Assembly: GCA_022615805.1 (NCBI GenBank)
Contig: JAKEGO010000124.1
Span: forward strand, 1-5,978
Length of the DNA stretch: 5,978 nucleotides
Reading direction: 5' to 3'
Origin: Thermoplasmata archaeon
GTDB taxonomy: Archaea; Thermoplasmatota; JAKEGO01
Made by a program: the position numbers and the translations under genes. How positions within the stretch are numbered: the stretch's first letter is position 1; the number at the start of each line of letters is the position of its first letter. Positions 1-5,565 of this stretch are shown here, piece after piece. The notes below the pieces were generated by a model. That model saw only the letters and a program-made list of their open reading frames with translations. It had not been told where the DNA came from and searched no databases.

Positions 1-1436
1 AGGCCGAGCCTCTCGGCCGCGGTGTATGCCGCCTGATGGAGCTCCTCCGGCGTCCAGGGCACCTCCGCGATGGTCTCGCGATACGCGCGGACGGCGGCGG
101 CGTCCTCGGCCGTCAGCTCCGGCGATACGTCGAGGAGCGTGAACCTCATGTCCTCCGGCGCCTCCTCAGCGACGAAGGTGCGGGCGGCCGTCACCTTCCT
201 GAGGAATCGGTCGCGGTGCTCCTCCGGTACGCTGACCAGCCCGGTCCTCGCGAGGGCGGTCATCAGGGACCGATGGTCGGGGGCCACCTGCACGGTCGAG
301 ACGAGGTGGGTGAAGGGGACCTGGAAGAAGGAGGCCGGCGGAACGTCGAGCTGGGCGAGCTCGTAAGACCTCCGTATCTCCTCGTGCTCCCTCTCCGGGA
401 ACCCCTCCTCCCTGCCGAAGTACACGCGCTCGGTCCACTCGTAGCTCTCCATCAGGGGGACGAGCGTCCTCTCGACCATGAGGTCCTTGTGCTTCGTGGC
501 CTTCGTGCGGAAGAAGAAGAACCGGGACAGCTCGGCCGTCCCTGCGGCGGTCATCTCGCCGAGGGTCACGACGTTCCCCTTGGACTTCGACATCTTCGCG
601 CCCTCGACGAGGATGTGCTCGTAGGGCACCGGGTGCGGTGGCTCGTACCCGAAGACCTCGCGACAAATGCGGCTGCTGGTGTCGTAGGAGCCTCCGGCGG
701 CGGCGTGGTCCTTCCCGAAGGGCTCGCACGTAACGCCGAGGAGGACCCACCTCGCCGCCCAGTCGACCCGCCACGTCAGCTTCCCCTCCGTCAGCCTCGC
801 CTCGCCCTCGTGCCCGCACCCCTCGATCGTCCGTTTGCCGGCGACGCCACCGGTGCATCGATAGCTTACGATCCTCCGATCCGGGTCGTATTCGTAGGCC
901 TGGGTCGGCGTGATCTTCCCGCATTCCTCGCATATCGGGTCGAAAGGCAGCCATGCCGCCGGCTTCTCGGATCCCGAGACCTCCTGGAGGATGCTCCTGA
1001 TGCGGTCCGCCTCGAGCAACGCCTTCTCGACGTAGGGGACCATCCTGCCGCTCTCGTAGAGCTCGGCCGAGGAGATCACCTCCGGGTCCACGCCGACGTC
1101 GGCGAGCTCGCGAAGGAACGGCGTCGCGAAGTACTCTATGAACGACGAGCAGCTGTCGTCGGGGCATGGTATCCGGTGGTCGGGAGTCCCGAGGTACCTC
1201 GAGAACGAGGCGGGTATCTGCTCCGGGATGCTCCTGAGGGGGTCCATATCGTCCATTATCCAGAGGATCCTCGCGGTCCCGCCGGATCCCTCGACGGAAC
1301 GCCGTATCCCGTCCCCGATGATGACGTCACCGGCGTTACCGATGTGCACCTGCCCGGATATCGACGTCCCTGACGCGATGACGTGCGACCCGCGTCTCCC
1401 CAGGAGGTCCCTCGCGACCTCGTCCACCCAGTGCAT
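1..1436 (-). CDS. lysK: Class I lysyl-tRNA synthetase, C-terminus cut by window edge
   Basis: This enzyme charges tRNA-Lys with lysine in the cytoplasm. Archaea commonly use this class I form (also named lysS) instead of the class II enzyme. The visible 478 residues start MHWVDEVARDLL. The HIGH-type signature is HIGN at residues 31-34, preceded by IASGTSISGQV. A four-cysteine zinc knuckle lies at C169, C172, C194 and C207. The family motif GKDHAAAGGSYDTS is at 241-254, and the KMSKSKGN loop is at 281-288. The helical anticodon-binding part follows. Family members usually have about 500-540 residues, so a few dozen are missing beyond position 1. The reading frame is open to the edge. The start fits family N-termini and lies 3 nt after the gfcR stop codon, so translational coupling is likely. 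There is no separate promoter and only a weak ribosome binding site (ggag, about 11 nt upstream). Confidence 0.96.
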   Translation of the reverse strand, partial: MHWVDEVARDLLGRRGSHVIASGTSISGQVHIGNAGDVIIGDGIRRSVEGSGGTARILWIMDDMDPLRSIPEQIPASFSRYLGTPDHRIPCPDDSCSSFIEYFATPFLRELADVGVDPEVISSAELYESGRMVPYVEKALLEADRIRSILQEVSGSEKPAAWLPFDPICEECGKITPTQAYEYDPDRRIVSYRCTGGVAGKRTIEGCGHEGEARLTEGKLTWRVDWAARWVLLGVTCEPFGKDHAAAGGSYDTSSRICREVFGYEPPHPVPYEHILVEGAKMSKSKGNVVTLGEMTAAGTAELSRFFFFRTKATKHKDLMVERTLVPLMESYEWTERVYFGREEGFPEREHEEIRRSYELAQLDVPPASFFQVPFTHLVSTVQVAPDHRSLMTALARTGLVSVPEEHRDRFLRKVTAARTFVAEEAPEDMRFTLLDVSPELTAEDAAAVRAYRETIAEVPWTPEELHQAAYTAAERLG

Positions 1437-1439
1437 CGC

Positions 1440-2027
1440 TCATCTCTCTCCGGCGATCACCCTCGCCCTTATGAGCGACCTGAGGGGGACGCCGTCGATC
1501 TCGTTCATCTCCGTCTTGTTGAGCAGGACGACGACGAGCTTCGGGTCCGCATTGTTCGCCCTCGCCGCGTCGATGACCCCCCGGACAGTCCTGCCAGTGT
1601 CCAGGACGTCGTCGACGATGACGACCTCCTTTCCGTCAACGCTCGCGTAGTTCGCGCCGAAGCCGCCCGTGCCCTCCTTCGCCGGCCTGTAGGTCGTGAA
1701 CTCGATGCCGAGCTCTTCGGCCGTGAACGCGCCGTAAACGATACCGTTGTGGGCGACGCCGATCACCGTATCGGGTGCGAAATCCCCCTTCTCCATCTCC
1801 TCGAACACTATGTCGACCATGATCTCCGAGATGAGCCGCATCCTGTGGGGGAAAACTCCGATGGAGCGCCAGCCTATCTTGGCGTCCGCCGGTGGGGAGT
1901 CCTTCATGCTGCGGCTGAGGAGCCACGCCACGGTTTCCCTGCTCAGGTTCATCTCCCGGGCGATCTCATCCGGGTCGAACCCCATCGAGCGGAACTCCAT
2001 GGCCTTCTTCTTCAGTTTTTCCGTCAT
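1440..2027 (-). CDS. gfcR: PRTase-domain transcriptional regulator GfcR (orotate phosphoribosyltransferase-like protein)
   Basis: This 195-residue protein has an N-terminal helix-turn-helix (about residues 10-39, FDPDEIAREMNLSRETVAWL) followed by a type I phosphoribosyltransferase fold. The PRPP-binding loop VVIVDDVLDTGRTV is at 135-148 and fits the PRPP signature with its two adjacent aspartates. The HTH plus PyrE-like PRTase layout defines the archaeal GfcR family. In haloarchaea GfcR activates sugar catabolism genes (established knowledge). Here DNA binding controlled by PRPP or a related ligand is inferred, and the regulated genes are unknown. The start ATG is preceded by ggtgtgat, a ribosome binding site, and by a TATA box about 35 nt upstream. 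The gene ends 3 nt before lysK, so the two form an operon. It is less likely to be a true pyrE, because the HTH is fused and the usual OPRT N-terminus is absent. Confidence 0.88.
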   Translation of the reverse strand: MTEKLKKKAMEFRSMGFDPDEIAREMNLSRETVAWLLSRSMKDSPPADAKIGWRSIGVFPHRMRLISEIMVDIVFEEMEKGDFAPDTVIGVAHNGIVYGAFTAEELGIEFTTYRPAKEGTGGFGANYASVDGKEVVIVDDVLDTGRTVRGVIDAARANNADPKLVVVLLNKTEMNEIDGVPLRSLIRARVIAGER

Positions 2028-2058
2028 CTATCACACCGCTGGTAGAGGGCCGCGGAAT

Positions 2059-2066
2059 TATTTAAA
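2059..2066 (-). promoter_or_regulatory. TATA box of the gfcR-lysK operon
   Basis: The minus strand reads ctttaaataatt here, with core tttaaata. Its centre is about 35 nt before the gfcR start codon. With the usual 25-27 nt between TATA centre and transcription start in archaea, the leader would be about 10 nt and would contain the ggtgtgat ribosome binding site. Confidence 0.75.
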
Positions 2067-2155
2067 GATATAGCGATGGGCAGCCCTCGCAGATCCTATG
2101 ATGGAGGGCACCCGCTCCCCGCATATTTCGGGCCGAGGGCAAGGCCGGCACGACA

Positions 2156-2178
2156 AGCCAGCCATCGATGGCCTGGCT
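2156..2178. repeat. Hairpin containing the 12-bp palindrome gccatcgatggc
   Basis: A perfect 12-bp palindrome at 2161-2172 is extended by agccag (2156-2161) and ctggct (2173-2178), which pair with one bulged c. It lies between the gfcR promoter and a TATA-like site at 2184-2190. It could be an operator for a dimeric regulator or an RNA hairpin. The sequence does not decide between these. Confidence 0.45.
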
Positions 2179-2183
2179 CCCTG

Positions 2184-2190
2184 TTATAAG
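2184..2190 (+). promoter_or_regulatory. TATA-like site ttataag in the 299-base intergenic stretch
   Basis: The AT-rich run ttataagaatatt at 2184-2196 stands out in a GC-rich background and resembles an archaeal TATA box. On the plus strand it would start a transcript near 2212-2214, about 115 nt before the zinc-finger gene. It may be an alternative promoter for that gene or the promoter of a small RNA. A minus-strand reading, giving a long gfcR leader, is also possible. Confidence 0.35.
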
Positions 2191-2209
2191 AATATTCCGT
2201 GTCTCACGC

Positions 2210-2258
2210 AGGGGTGTGGATCCCGGGCGATCGGGGGTGTTGGAACGCCCACACGCCT
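2210..2258 (+). other. Possible three-way-junction RNA structure upstream of the zinc-finger gene
   Basis: Arms 2210-2217 and 2251-2258 pair over 8 positions with one mismatch. They enclose a gatc/gatc hairpin (2219-2232) and a 6-bp hairpin with loop tgga (2235-2250). It lies just where the 2184-2190 TATA-like site would start a transcript. GC-rich DNA often folds by chance, so this is a weak candidate for a leader structure or small RNA. Confidence 0.25.
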
Positions 2259-2286
2259 CTCCGCGACCAAAGGATCGACCGAAGGA

Positions 2287-2292
2287 TTTTTA
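2287..2292 (+). promoter_or_regulatory. TATA-like box of the zinc-finger gene
   Basis: The sequence gaaggatttttacc has an AT core centred about 37 nt before the TTG start. This is the same spacing as for the gfcR and antiporter promoters (35-39 nt), which supports it as the main promoter. Confidence 0.55.
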
Positions 2293-2314
2293 CCCCGCTC
2301 GGCGATGGGTCCTT

Positions 2315-2322
2315 GGGGGTGA
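2315..2322 (+). promoter_or_regulatory. Strong ribosome binding site that decides a TTG start
   Basis: The sequence gggggtga closely matches the archaeal consensus ggaggtga. It ends 4 nt before the in-frame TTG at 2327. No in-frame ATG or GTG lies nearby, so this site selects the TTG rather than the far-upstream ATG at 2168. Confidence 0.75.
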
Positions 2323-2326
2323 ACCC

Positions 2327-2524
2327 TTGGGAATCATCAAGAAGAGCGTTGAGACGGTAGGCAAGGGCGTCGGCAAGGTCGCCGGGGCCATCGACATAAC
2401 CTGCGACAACTGCGGCAAGCTCATGAAGCCGGGCATGTTCGGCACGAAGAGGAAGGTCAAGGGCAAGGACTACCAGTTCTGCTCCAAGGAGTGCGCTGAC
2501 GAGTACGAGGTCGAGCACAAGTGA
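2327..2524 (+). CDS. Small zinc-finger protein (TRASH/treble-clef-like), 65 residues
   Basis: No exact family is recognised. The protein has an N-terminal glycine- and lysine-rich segment, probably an amphipathic helix (IIKKSVETVGKGVGKVAG, residues 3-20). It is followed by a zinc-binding module with C26-x2-C29 and C52-x3-C56. The spacing, and the aromatic residue before the second pair (YQFCSKEC), resemble TRASH and YHS-type domains, which are linked to metal sensing or trafficking (established for those families). A metal-related role here is only an inference. Translation most likely begins at TTG 2327, because gggggtga lies just upstream. Starting at ATG 2168 would add 53 residues of low-complexity, arginine- and proline-rich sequence that reads through the promoter. 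The gene is convergent with the antiporter, with 91 nt between the stop codons and no clear terminator. Confidence 0.75.
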   Translation: MGIIKKSVETVGKGVGKVAGAIDITCDNCGKLMKPGMFGTKRKVKGKDYQFCSKECADEYEVEHK

Positions 2525-2615
2525 AGCGACAGACCGCTACCGGGCCCTCGAATTACGATGCGGCCGTGACAGCTTAGCGAGCGAGAGCCAGTCGTCGGCG
2601 CACTTGCGATTCGGG

Positions 2616-4925
2616 CTAATTCGCCTCGGGACCTTCCGTTTCGTCAGTGACAGAGGTTTCCTTCGTCCCCTCCGTCCGGATAGCGGTCTTCTTGACGCGA
2701 GGGGCTTTGCGGACGCGGTGTGTGGCACGTATCGTCACCGCGGTTTTTCCCGGTCCCGTCCCGCTGTCCGCCTTTGATCCCGATGCGGAGGGTTCCGCCG
2801 CTCCCATCTTCCCAACAGAGGCTCGTTTCGCCGTCGAAGCTGTCCCGAGATCCTTGAGCTTCTCGGCGAACTCCCTCTTCACACCGTTCCTGCGCTCCCG
2901 GAACTCCTTCTTTACGGCGGTGCTCCGCTCTTCCAAAGCCCTCATTACGTCCTTCCTGCGTGCCGCTTCCTCGCCATCCAAATCGCGTTCGTTATCGAGG
3001 ACCTGACCCTCGAGGGCCTTCCTGCGTGATGTCACTTCCTCCACGATCCTCGCGATCTCGAGGGACGCTTCCTCGTGGGCGGCACGTCGGCGGTCCGACT
3101 CCTCCATCGCGAGGTGCCTCAGCCGGTCCTTCATCTCCGCCTGCACGACCTGCCTCCGTTGTTTCTTCTGCGCCTTGAGGACATCGGGCGAATCGGAGCC
3201 CGCCCGCTCGCGCGATCTGCTCACCATCGTCCGCGCGCGCTCCTTGCGGTGCATCATATTCGCGTTCATCCTCCGCTCCCTCCTCTCGCGGCGCCGGGCC
3301 TCGATATCCGCCATCCTCTCGGGGACCCACCGCTTCTTCCCGAGGGGAATGCCGGCCGTCGTGATGAACACCGTGCCCATGATGACTATCAGGGAGATGT
3401 TCCTGAACATCTCCAGCTGCGTCGCCGTGAGGATCCCCTCCTCCTCGAAGCCGTAGGTCATCGGCAGTGTCGACAGGACGGCCGCGGCGAGACCTCGCGG
3501 GGCGAGTATGGTCATCAGTTCGCGGTCCTGCGTCCTCATTCCCGGGGTGACCGCCTTCACCGAGGCCAGCCGGACCAGATATATGATGGCCGTGATGATG
3601 ATCCCGTAGACAAATACCATCGGGCCGGGAATGGTGAAGAGCAGGCCCGTGTAGACGAAGAAGAACGACCGGACGAAGAAAGCGATCTGCGAGTGGAAGC
3701 GTTTCATCTCCTTCGACATCTGCGCTGTTTCCCTGTAACCGAACATCCGGCCGATCTCGGGTCCGTTGGCAAGGACGAGCCCGACGGCCAGGGCGGCGAC
3801 GGGGCCGCTGCCGCCGGCGAACTGCGTCAGAGCGTACATGGAGAAGACGAAGGCAAGGGTCAGCATGAAGCCGAAGCGCATCTTCTCGATGATGGGCATC
3901 AGTCGTAGCCAGAGGCCGCCGCCGATGCCTCCCAACAGGATACCGACGGCGAACGCTCCGACGATGCTCTGGGCCGCGCCGGACGCGCCTCCCGAGCCGG
4001 ACGAGGGGATGAGCACCTCGGCGATCGAGACCGCGGCCACGATGCAAAGGACGTCGGTTATGGTGGACTCGAGGCTCAGGAGGACCTTCACGTCCTCGGT
4101 GGTTTCGAGGTTCATCACCGTCGGGATGACGATGGCCCCGCTGGTGCCCCCAAGTGCCGCGCCGAGCATGAGTGCCGGGAGGAACTTGAACTCGAAAAGA
4201 AGGACGGCCGCCGTGAAACCCACGGCGACGACCGTCAGGAGGAAGGCGACGACCGCCAGGATCGAAGCCTTCGAGCTCCCCTTTATCACCGCATCGAGGC
4301 TCAGGTTGATGCCGCCGTCGAAGAGGATGATCAGGAGGGCTATCGCCGCGAAGAGGGGGGAGATGTCCTCCAGCATGTCCATGAGGTCCTCGCTGAGGAC
4401 GTGGAACCCCGCGCCGATGAGAATGCCCAGGAGGATCAGCGACAGGACCTCGGGGATGCCGAAGCGGTCGAAGATGTACGTCCCGATGAACCCGACTATG
4501 ATGACGACGCCGATCAGGCTCATGAGGAGGATGACGTCGACCGTTATCGCGCTCTTGTCCTCCGCCACCGCGAACTCGAACGTGAGGGTGTCCGTTTCGA
4601 CCTCGCCGGTCGTGTTGTGGACGACCGCCACGGTCACGCTCGCATCCCCGGCCGCCATCCCGTCGGGGAAAACGTGGACCCACTGGGTCGCGTTGGGGTC
4701 AAGCGCCGCGTCCCCGACGACCTCCCCGCCGGAACGGATGGAGAAGTTCACCGACGTGACATTGGTGTATCCAGAGATGACAAAATGCAGTTCGAACCTC
4801 TCGTCCTCCCGCAGGTCGAGGGGGTCGGTGCGGATGTCGATATGGCCCGCGTTCGCGAACGGACATAGGCCTAAAAATATGACCATCAAGAGAATGGCCA
4901 TTGAATGTTCCTTTGTCGCGTTCAT
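2616..4925 (-). CDS. CPA-type cation/proton antiporter with extracytoplasmic N-terminal domain and long charged C-terminal tail
   Basis: This 769-residue membrane protein probably exchanges Na+ or K+ for protons. A signal peptide (residues 1-26, AxA site ANA before G27) leads to a beta-rich outer domain at 27-125 with four N-glycosylation sequons (N55, N60, N78, N104). About 13 membrane segments follow (127-527). Family marks are ILFDGG (200-205), GGTSGAIVIP (259-268), LESTITDVLC (285-294) and APRGLAAAV (475-483). The N-out, 13-segment topology puts the tail inside, in agreement with the basic residues right after the last segment. Residues 535-695 are a highly charged, probably coiled-coil tail, and 700-769 are low-complexity and basic. 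Usual family length is about 400-550. ATG 4925 was chosen because gaggggtga and a TATA box precede it. The frame stays open to 5246 but runs through the promoter and a repeat. The transported ion cannot be told. Confidence 0.9.
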   Translation of the reverse strand: MNATKEHSMAILLMVIFLGLCPFANAGHIDIRTDPLDLREDERFELHFVISGYTNVTSVNFSIRSGGEVVGDAALDPNATQWVHVFPDGMAAGDASVTVAVVHNTTGEVETDTLTFEFAVAEDKSAITVDVILLMSLIGVVIIVGFIGTYIFDRFGIPEVLSLILLGILIGAGFHVLSEDLMDMLEDISPLFAAIALLIILFDGGINLSLDAVIKGSSKASILAVVAFLLTVVAVGFTAAVLLFEFKFLPALMLGAALGGTSGAIVIPTVMNLETTEDVKVLLSLESTITDVLCIVAAVSIAEVLIPSSGSGGASGAAQSIVGAFAVGILLGGIGGGLWLRLMPIIEKMRFGFMLTLAFVFSMYALTQFAGGSGPVAALAVGLVLANGPEIGRMFGYRETAQMSKEMKRFHSQIAFFVRSFFFVYTGLLFTIPGPMVFVYGIIITAIIYLVRLASVKAVTPGMRTQDRELMTILAPRGLAAAVLSTLPMTYGFEEEGILTATQLEMFRNISLIVIMGTVFITTAGIPLGKKRWVPERMADIEARRRERRERRMNANMMHRKERARTMVSRSRERAGSDSPDVLKAQKKQRRQVVQAEMKDRLRHLAMEESDRRRAAHEEASLEIARIVEEVTSRRKALEGQVLDNERDLDGEEAARRKDVMRALEERSTAVKKEFRERRNGVKREFAEKLKDLGTASTAKRASVGKMGAAEPSASGSKADSGTGPGKTAVTIRATHRVRKAPRVKKTAIRTEGTKETSVTDETEGPEAN

Positions 4926-4927
4926 TG

Positions 4928-4934
4928 TCACCCC
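4928..4934 (-). promoter_or_regulatory. Ribosome binding site of the antiporter gene
   Basis: The minus strand reads gaggggtgaca directly before ATG 4925, with core ggggtga. It fixes the start 107 codons inside the longer open frame and directly before the signal peptide. Confidence 0.8.
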
Positions 4935-4959
4935 TCTTCTATTGTCTATATGAAAAGAG

Positions 4960-4967
4960 TATTTAAA
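4960..4967 (-). promoter_or_regulatory. TATA box of the antiporter gene
   Basis: The minus strand reads tttttaaatactc, with core tttaaata centred about 38 nt before the start codon. The predicted leader is about 12 nt and contains the ribosome binding site. The core is identical to the gfcR TATA box. Confidence 0.78.
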
Positions 4968-5035
4968 AACCGCCGACCGGTCCGATGAGCCCCTCATTGA
5001 ACGGACGCCCACGTCCTGCAGGTCCCGGGATGGGG

Positions 5036-5107
5036 GCGCGAGCCATTCGCTTCCCATCGCGACGGGACGGAGAATGGCTCCTTTTGGCACCTTTGTTGAA
5101 AGGCGCC
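5036..5107. repeat. Two-hairpin direct repeat, copy 1
   Basis: Copy 1 matches copy 2 (5236-5305) with a single substitution over 5036-5093 (g5070 against c5270), then differs by small changes. It contains a 9-bp inverted repeat (gagccattc 5040-5048, gaatggctc 5072-5080) around an imperfect cccatcgcgacggg palindrome. A second hairpin lies at 5086-5107 (ggcaccttt/aaaggcgcc, loop gttg, one a-c mismatch). It lies about 70 bp upstream of the antiporter TATA box. Confidence 0.85.
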
Positions 5108-5235
5108 CGAACGGAATCCCGTGATGATGCGACCGGAGGTGGACCATGGGGTCCCCGCTCCAGGCGCGTCTCCCGACGCTGCCGAGCTGAGGACCCATCG
5201 ACGGCTGCGTGGCAGCGATGTCGCCAGCGACGGCA

Positions 5236-5305
5236 GCGCGAGCCATTCGCTTCCCATCGCGACGGGACGCAGAATGGCTCCTTTTGGCACCTTGTTAAAG
5301 GTGCC
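5236..5305. repeat. Two-hairpin direct repeat, copy 2
   Basis: Copy 2 lies exactly 200 bp from copy 1. It keeps the 9-bp inverted repeat (5240-5248 and 5272-5280). Its second hairpin (5286-5305, ggcacctt/aaggtgcc, loop gtta) is perfect. Compared with copy 1 the stem is one pair shorter on both sides, and the a-c mismatch is replaced by a-t. This suggests that structure is conserved and not only sequence. Confidence 0.85.
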
Positions 5306-5315
5306 CGAGCCGGGA
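5303..5315. repeat. 13-base copy of the tRNA-Arg 3' end
   Basis: The sequence gcccgagccggga is identical to 5567-5579, the acceptor and T-stem end of tRNA-Arg, in the same orientation. Its first three bases are also the end of the copy 2 hairpin. It may be a remnant attachment site or a shared repeat terminus. Confidence 0.5.
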
Positions 5316-5355
5316 CCGTGGATTTCACGTAGAATTGGCGGTATGAAATCTACGG
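5316..5355. repeat. Inverted repeat, 12-bp arms
   Basis: ccgtggatttca (5316-5327) and tgaaatctacgg (5344-5355) pair with one g-t position and a 16-base loop. It follows directly on the tRNA 3'-end copy at 5303-5315. Confidence 0.7.
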
Positions 5356-5359
5356 GCCA

Positions 5360-5380
5360 GTCGATGCCGGAGGCATCGAC
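5360..5380. repeat. Perfect hairpin, 9-bp arms, 3-base loop
   Basis: gtcgatgcc (5360-5368) and ggcatcgac (5372-5380) flank the loop gga. No T-run follows on either strand, so a classic terminator is not supported. Confidence 0.75.
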
Positions 5381-5402
5381 GTGTCGTATTGTCCCCGCGC
5401 AT

Positions 5403-5442
5403 TATCCCCCGTGAGCCAGGGCAGATTGACGAGAGGGGGATA
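5403..5442. repeat. Inverted repeat, 8-bp arms
   Basis: tatccccc (5403-5410) and gggggata (5435-5442) are perfect arms separated by 24 bases. The right arm ends one base before the tRNA 3'-end-like copy at 5444. Confidence 0.6.
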
Positions 5443-5443
5443 T

Positions 5444-5458
5444 GCCCGAACCGGGATT
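5444..5458. repeat. 15-base near copy of the tRNA-Arg 3' end
   Basis: gcccgaaccgggatt matches 5567-5581 of tRNA-Arg at 14 of 15 positions in the same orientation. A more diverged version starts at 5105 (gcccgaacgga). After both the 5105 and 5444 copies a gatgatgc string follows, so these two units share more than the tRNA-like part. Confidence 0.5.
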
Positions 5459-5462
5459 CCGC

Positions 5463-5481
5463 GATGATGCTTCGCATCATC
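5463..5481. repeat. Perfect hairpin, 8-bp arms, 3-base loop
   Basis: gatgatgc (5463-5470) and gcatcatc (5474-5481) flank the loop ttc. Outer ccg and cgg extend the stem past one bulged base. Confidence 0.7.
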
Positions 5482-5484
5482 CGG

Positions 5485-5532
5485 CTTTGGGATTTCCTCG
5501 CCGGTCATCTCAGTTCAACGGAAATCCCAAAG
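5485..5532. repeat. Perfect inverted repeat, 13-bp arms
   Basis: ctttgggatttcc (5485-5497) and ggaaatcccaaag (5520-5532) are exact reverse complements separated by 22 bases. This is the longest perfect inverted repeat seen in the window, and it lies 34 bases beyond the tRNA 3' end. It could be an element terminus, a protein-binding site, or an RNA stem in read-through tRNA transcripts. Confidence 0.8.
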
Positions 5533-5565
5533 TGAACCTCCGGTTCAAATCCCTAGAATGCGAAA

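Larger units (their letters stand above)
4976..5565. other. Gene-free, palindrome-rich intergenic region
   Basis: About 590 bases between the antiporter promoter and the tRNA gene hold no reading frame with a recognisable product, start signal or family motif. Instead there are at least nine inverted repeats, two copies of a structured repeat, and two or three short copies of the tRNA 3' end. The segment 5111-5235 has only small hairpins such as ggacc/ggtcc near 5143 and cgctgcc/ggcagcg between about 5177 and 5218. Confidence 0.7.

Noticed and set aside
36..1373. Long plus-strand open frame of 445 codons
   Set aside because: It is antisense to lysK, whose class I motifs are clear on the minus strand. 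The translation is low-complexity Arg/Pro/Gly/Leu typical of a GC-rich shadow frame.
2168..2326. Upstream ATG start for the zinc-finger gene
   Set aside because: The 53 added residues have no domain character, cover the promoter, and lack a ribosome binding site. The gggggtga before TTG 2327 is much stronger evidence.
3075..3908. Long plus-strand frames opposite the antiporter (3075-3908 and 3766-4953)
   Set aside because: They are antisense shadows of a clearly coding membrane protein, with no start signals or domain features of their own.
4926..5246. N-terminal extension of the antiporter to an ATG at 5246
   Set aside because: The extra 107 residues would be encoded by the TATA box, the ribosome binding site and repeat copy 1, and they would precede a signal peptide. 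ATG 4925 has all the expected start signals.
5036..5305. CRISPR array
   Set aside because: There are only two copies, the unit is longer and internally palindromic, the spacing is 200 bp, and no third repeat or cas gene is present.
5360..5380. Rho-independent-style terminator
   Set aside because: The hairpin is perfect but no T-run follows on either strand, and archaeal termination relies mainly on T-tracts.
5535..5560. Second tRNA on the plus strand, from the T-loop-like ggttcaaatcc
   Set aside because: The T-stem does not pair (ctccgg against ccctag) and no acceptor, anticodon or D-arm can be built around it.
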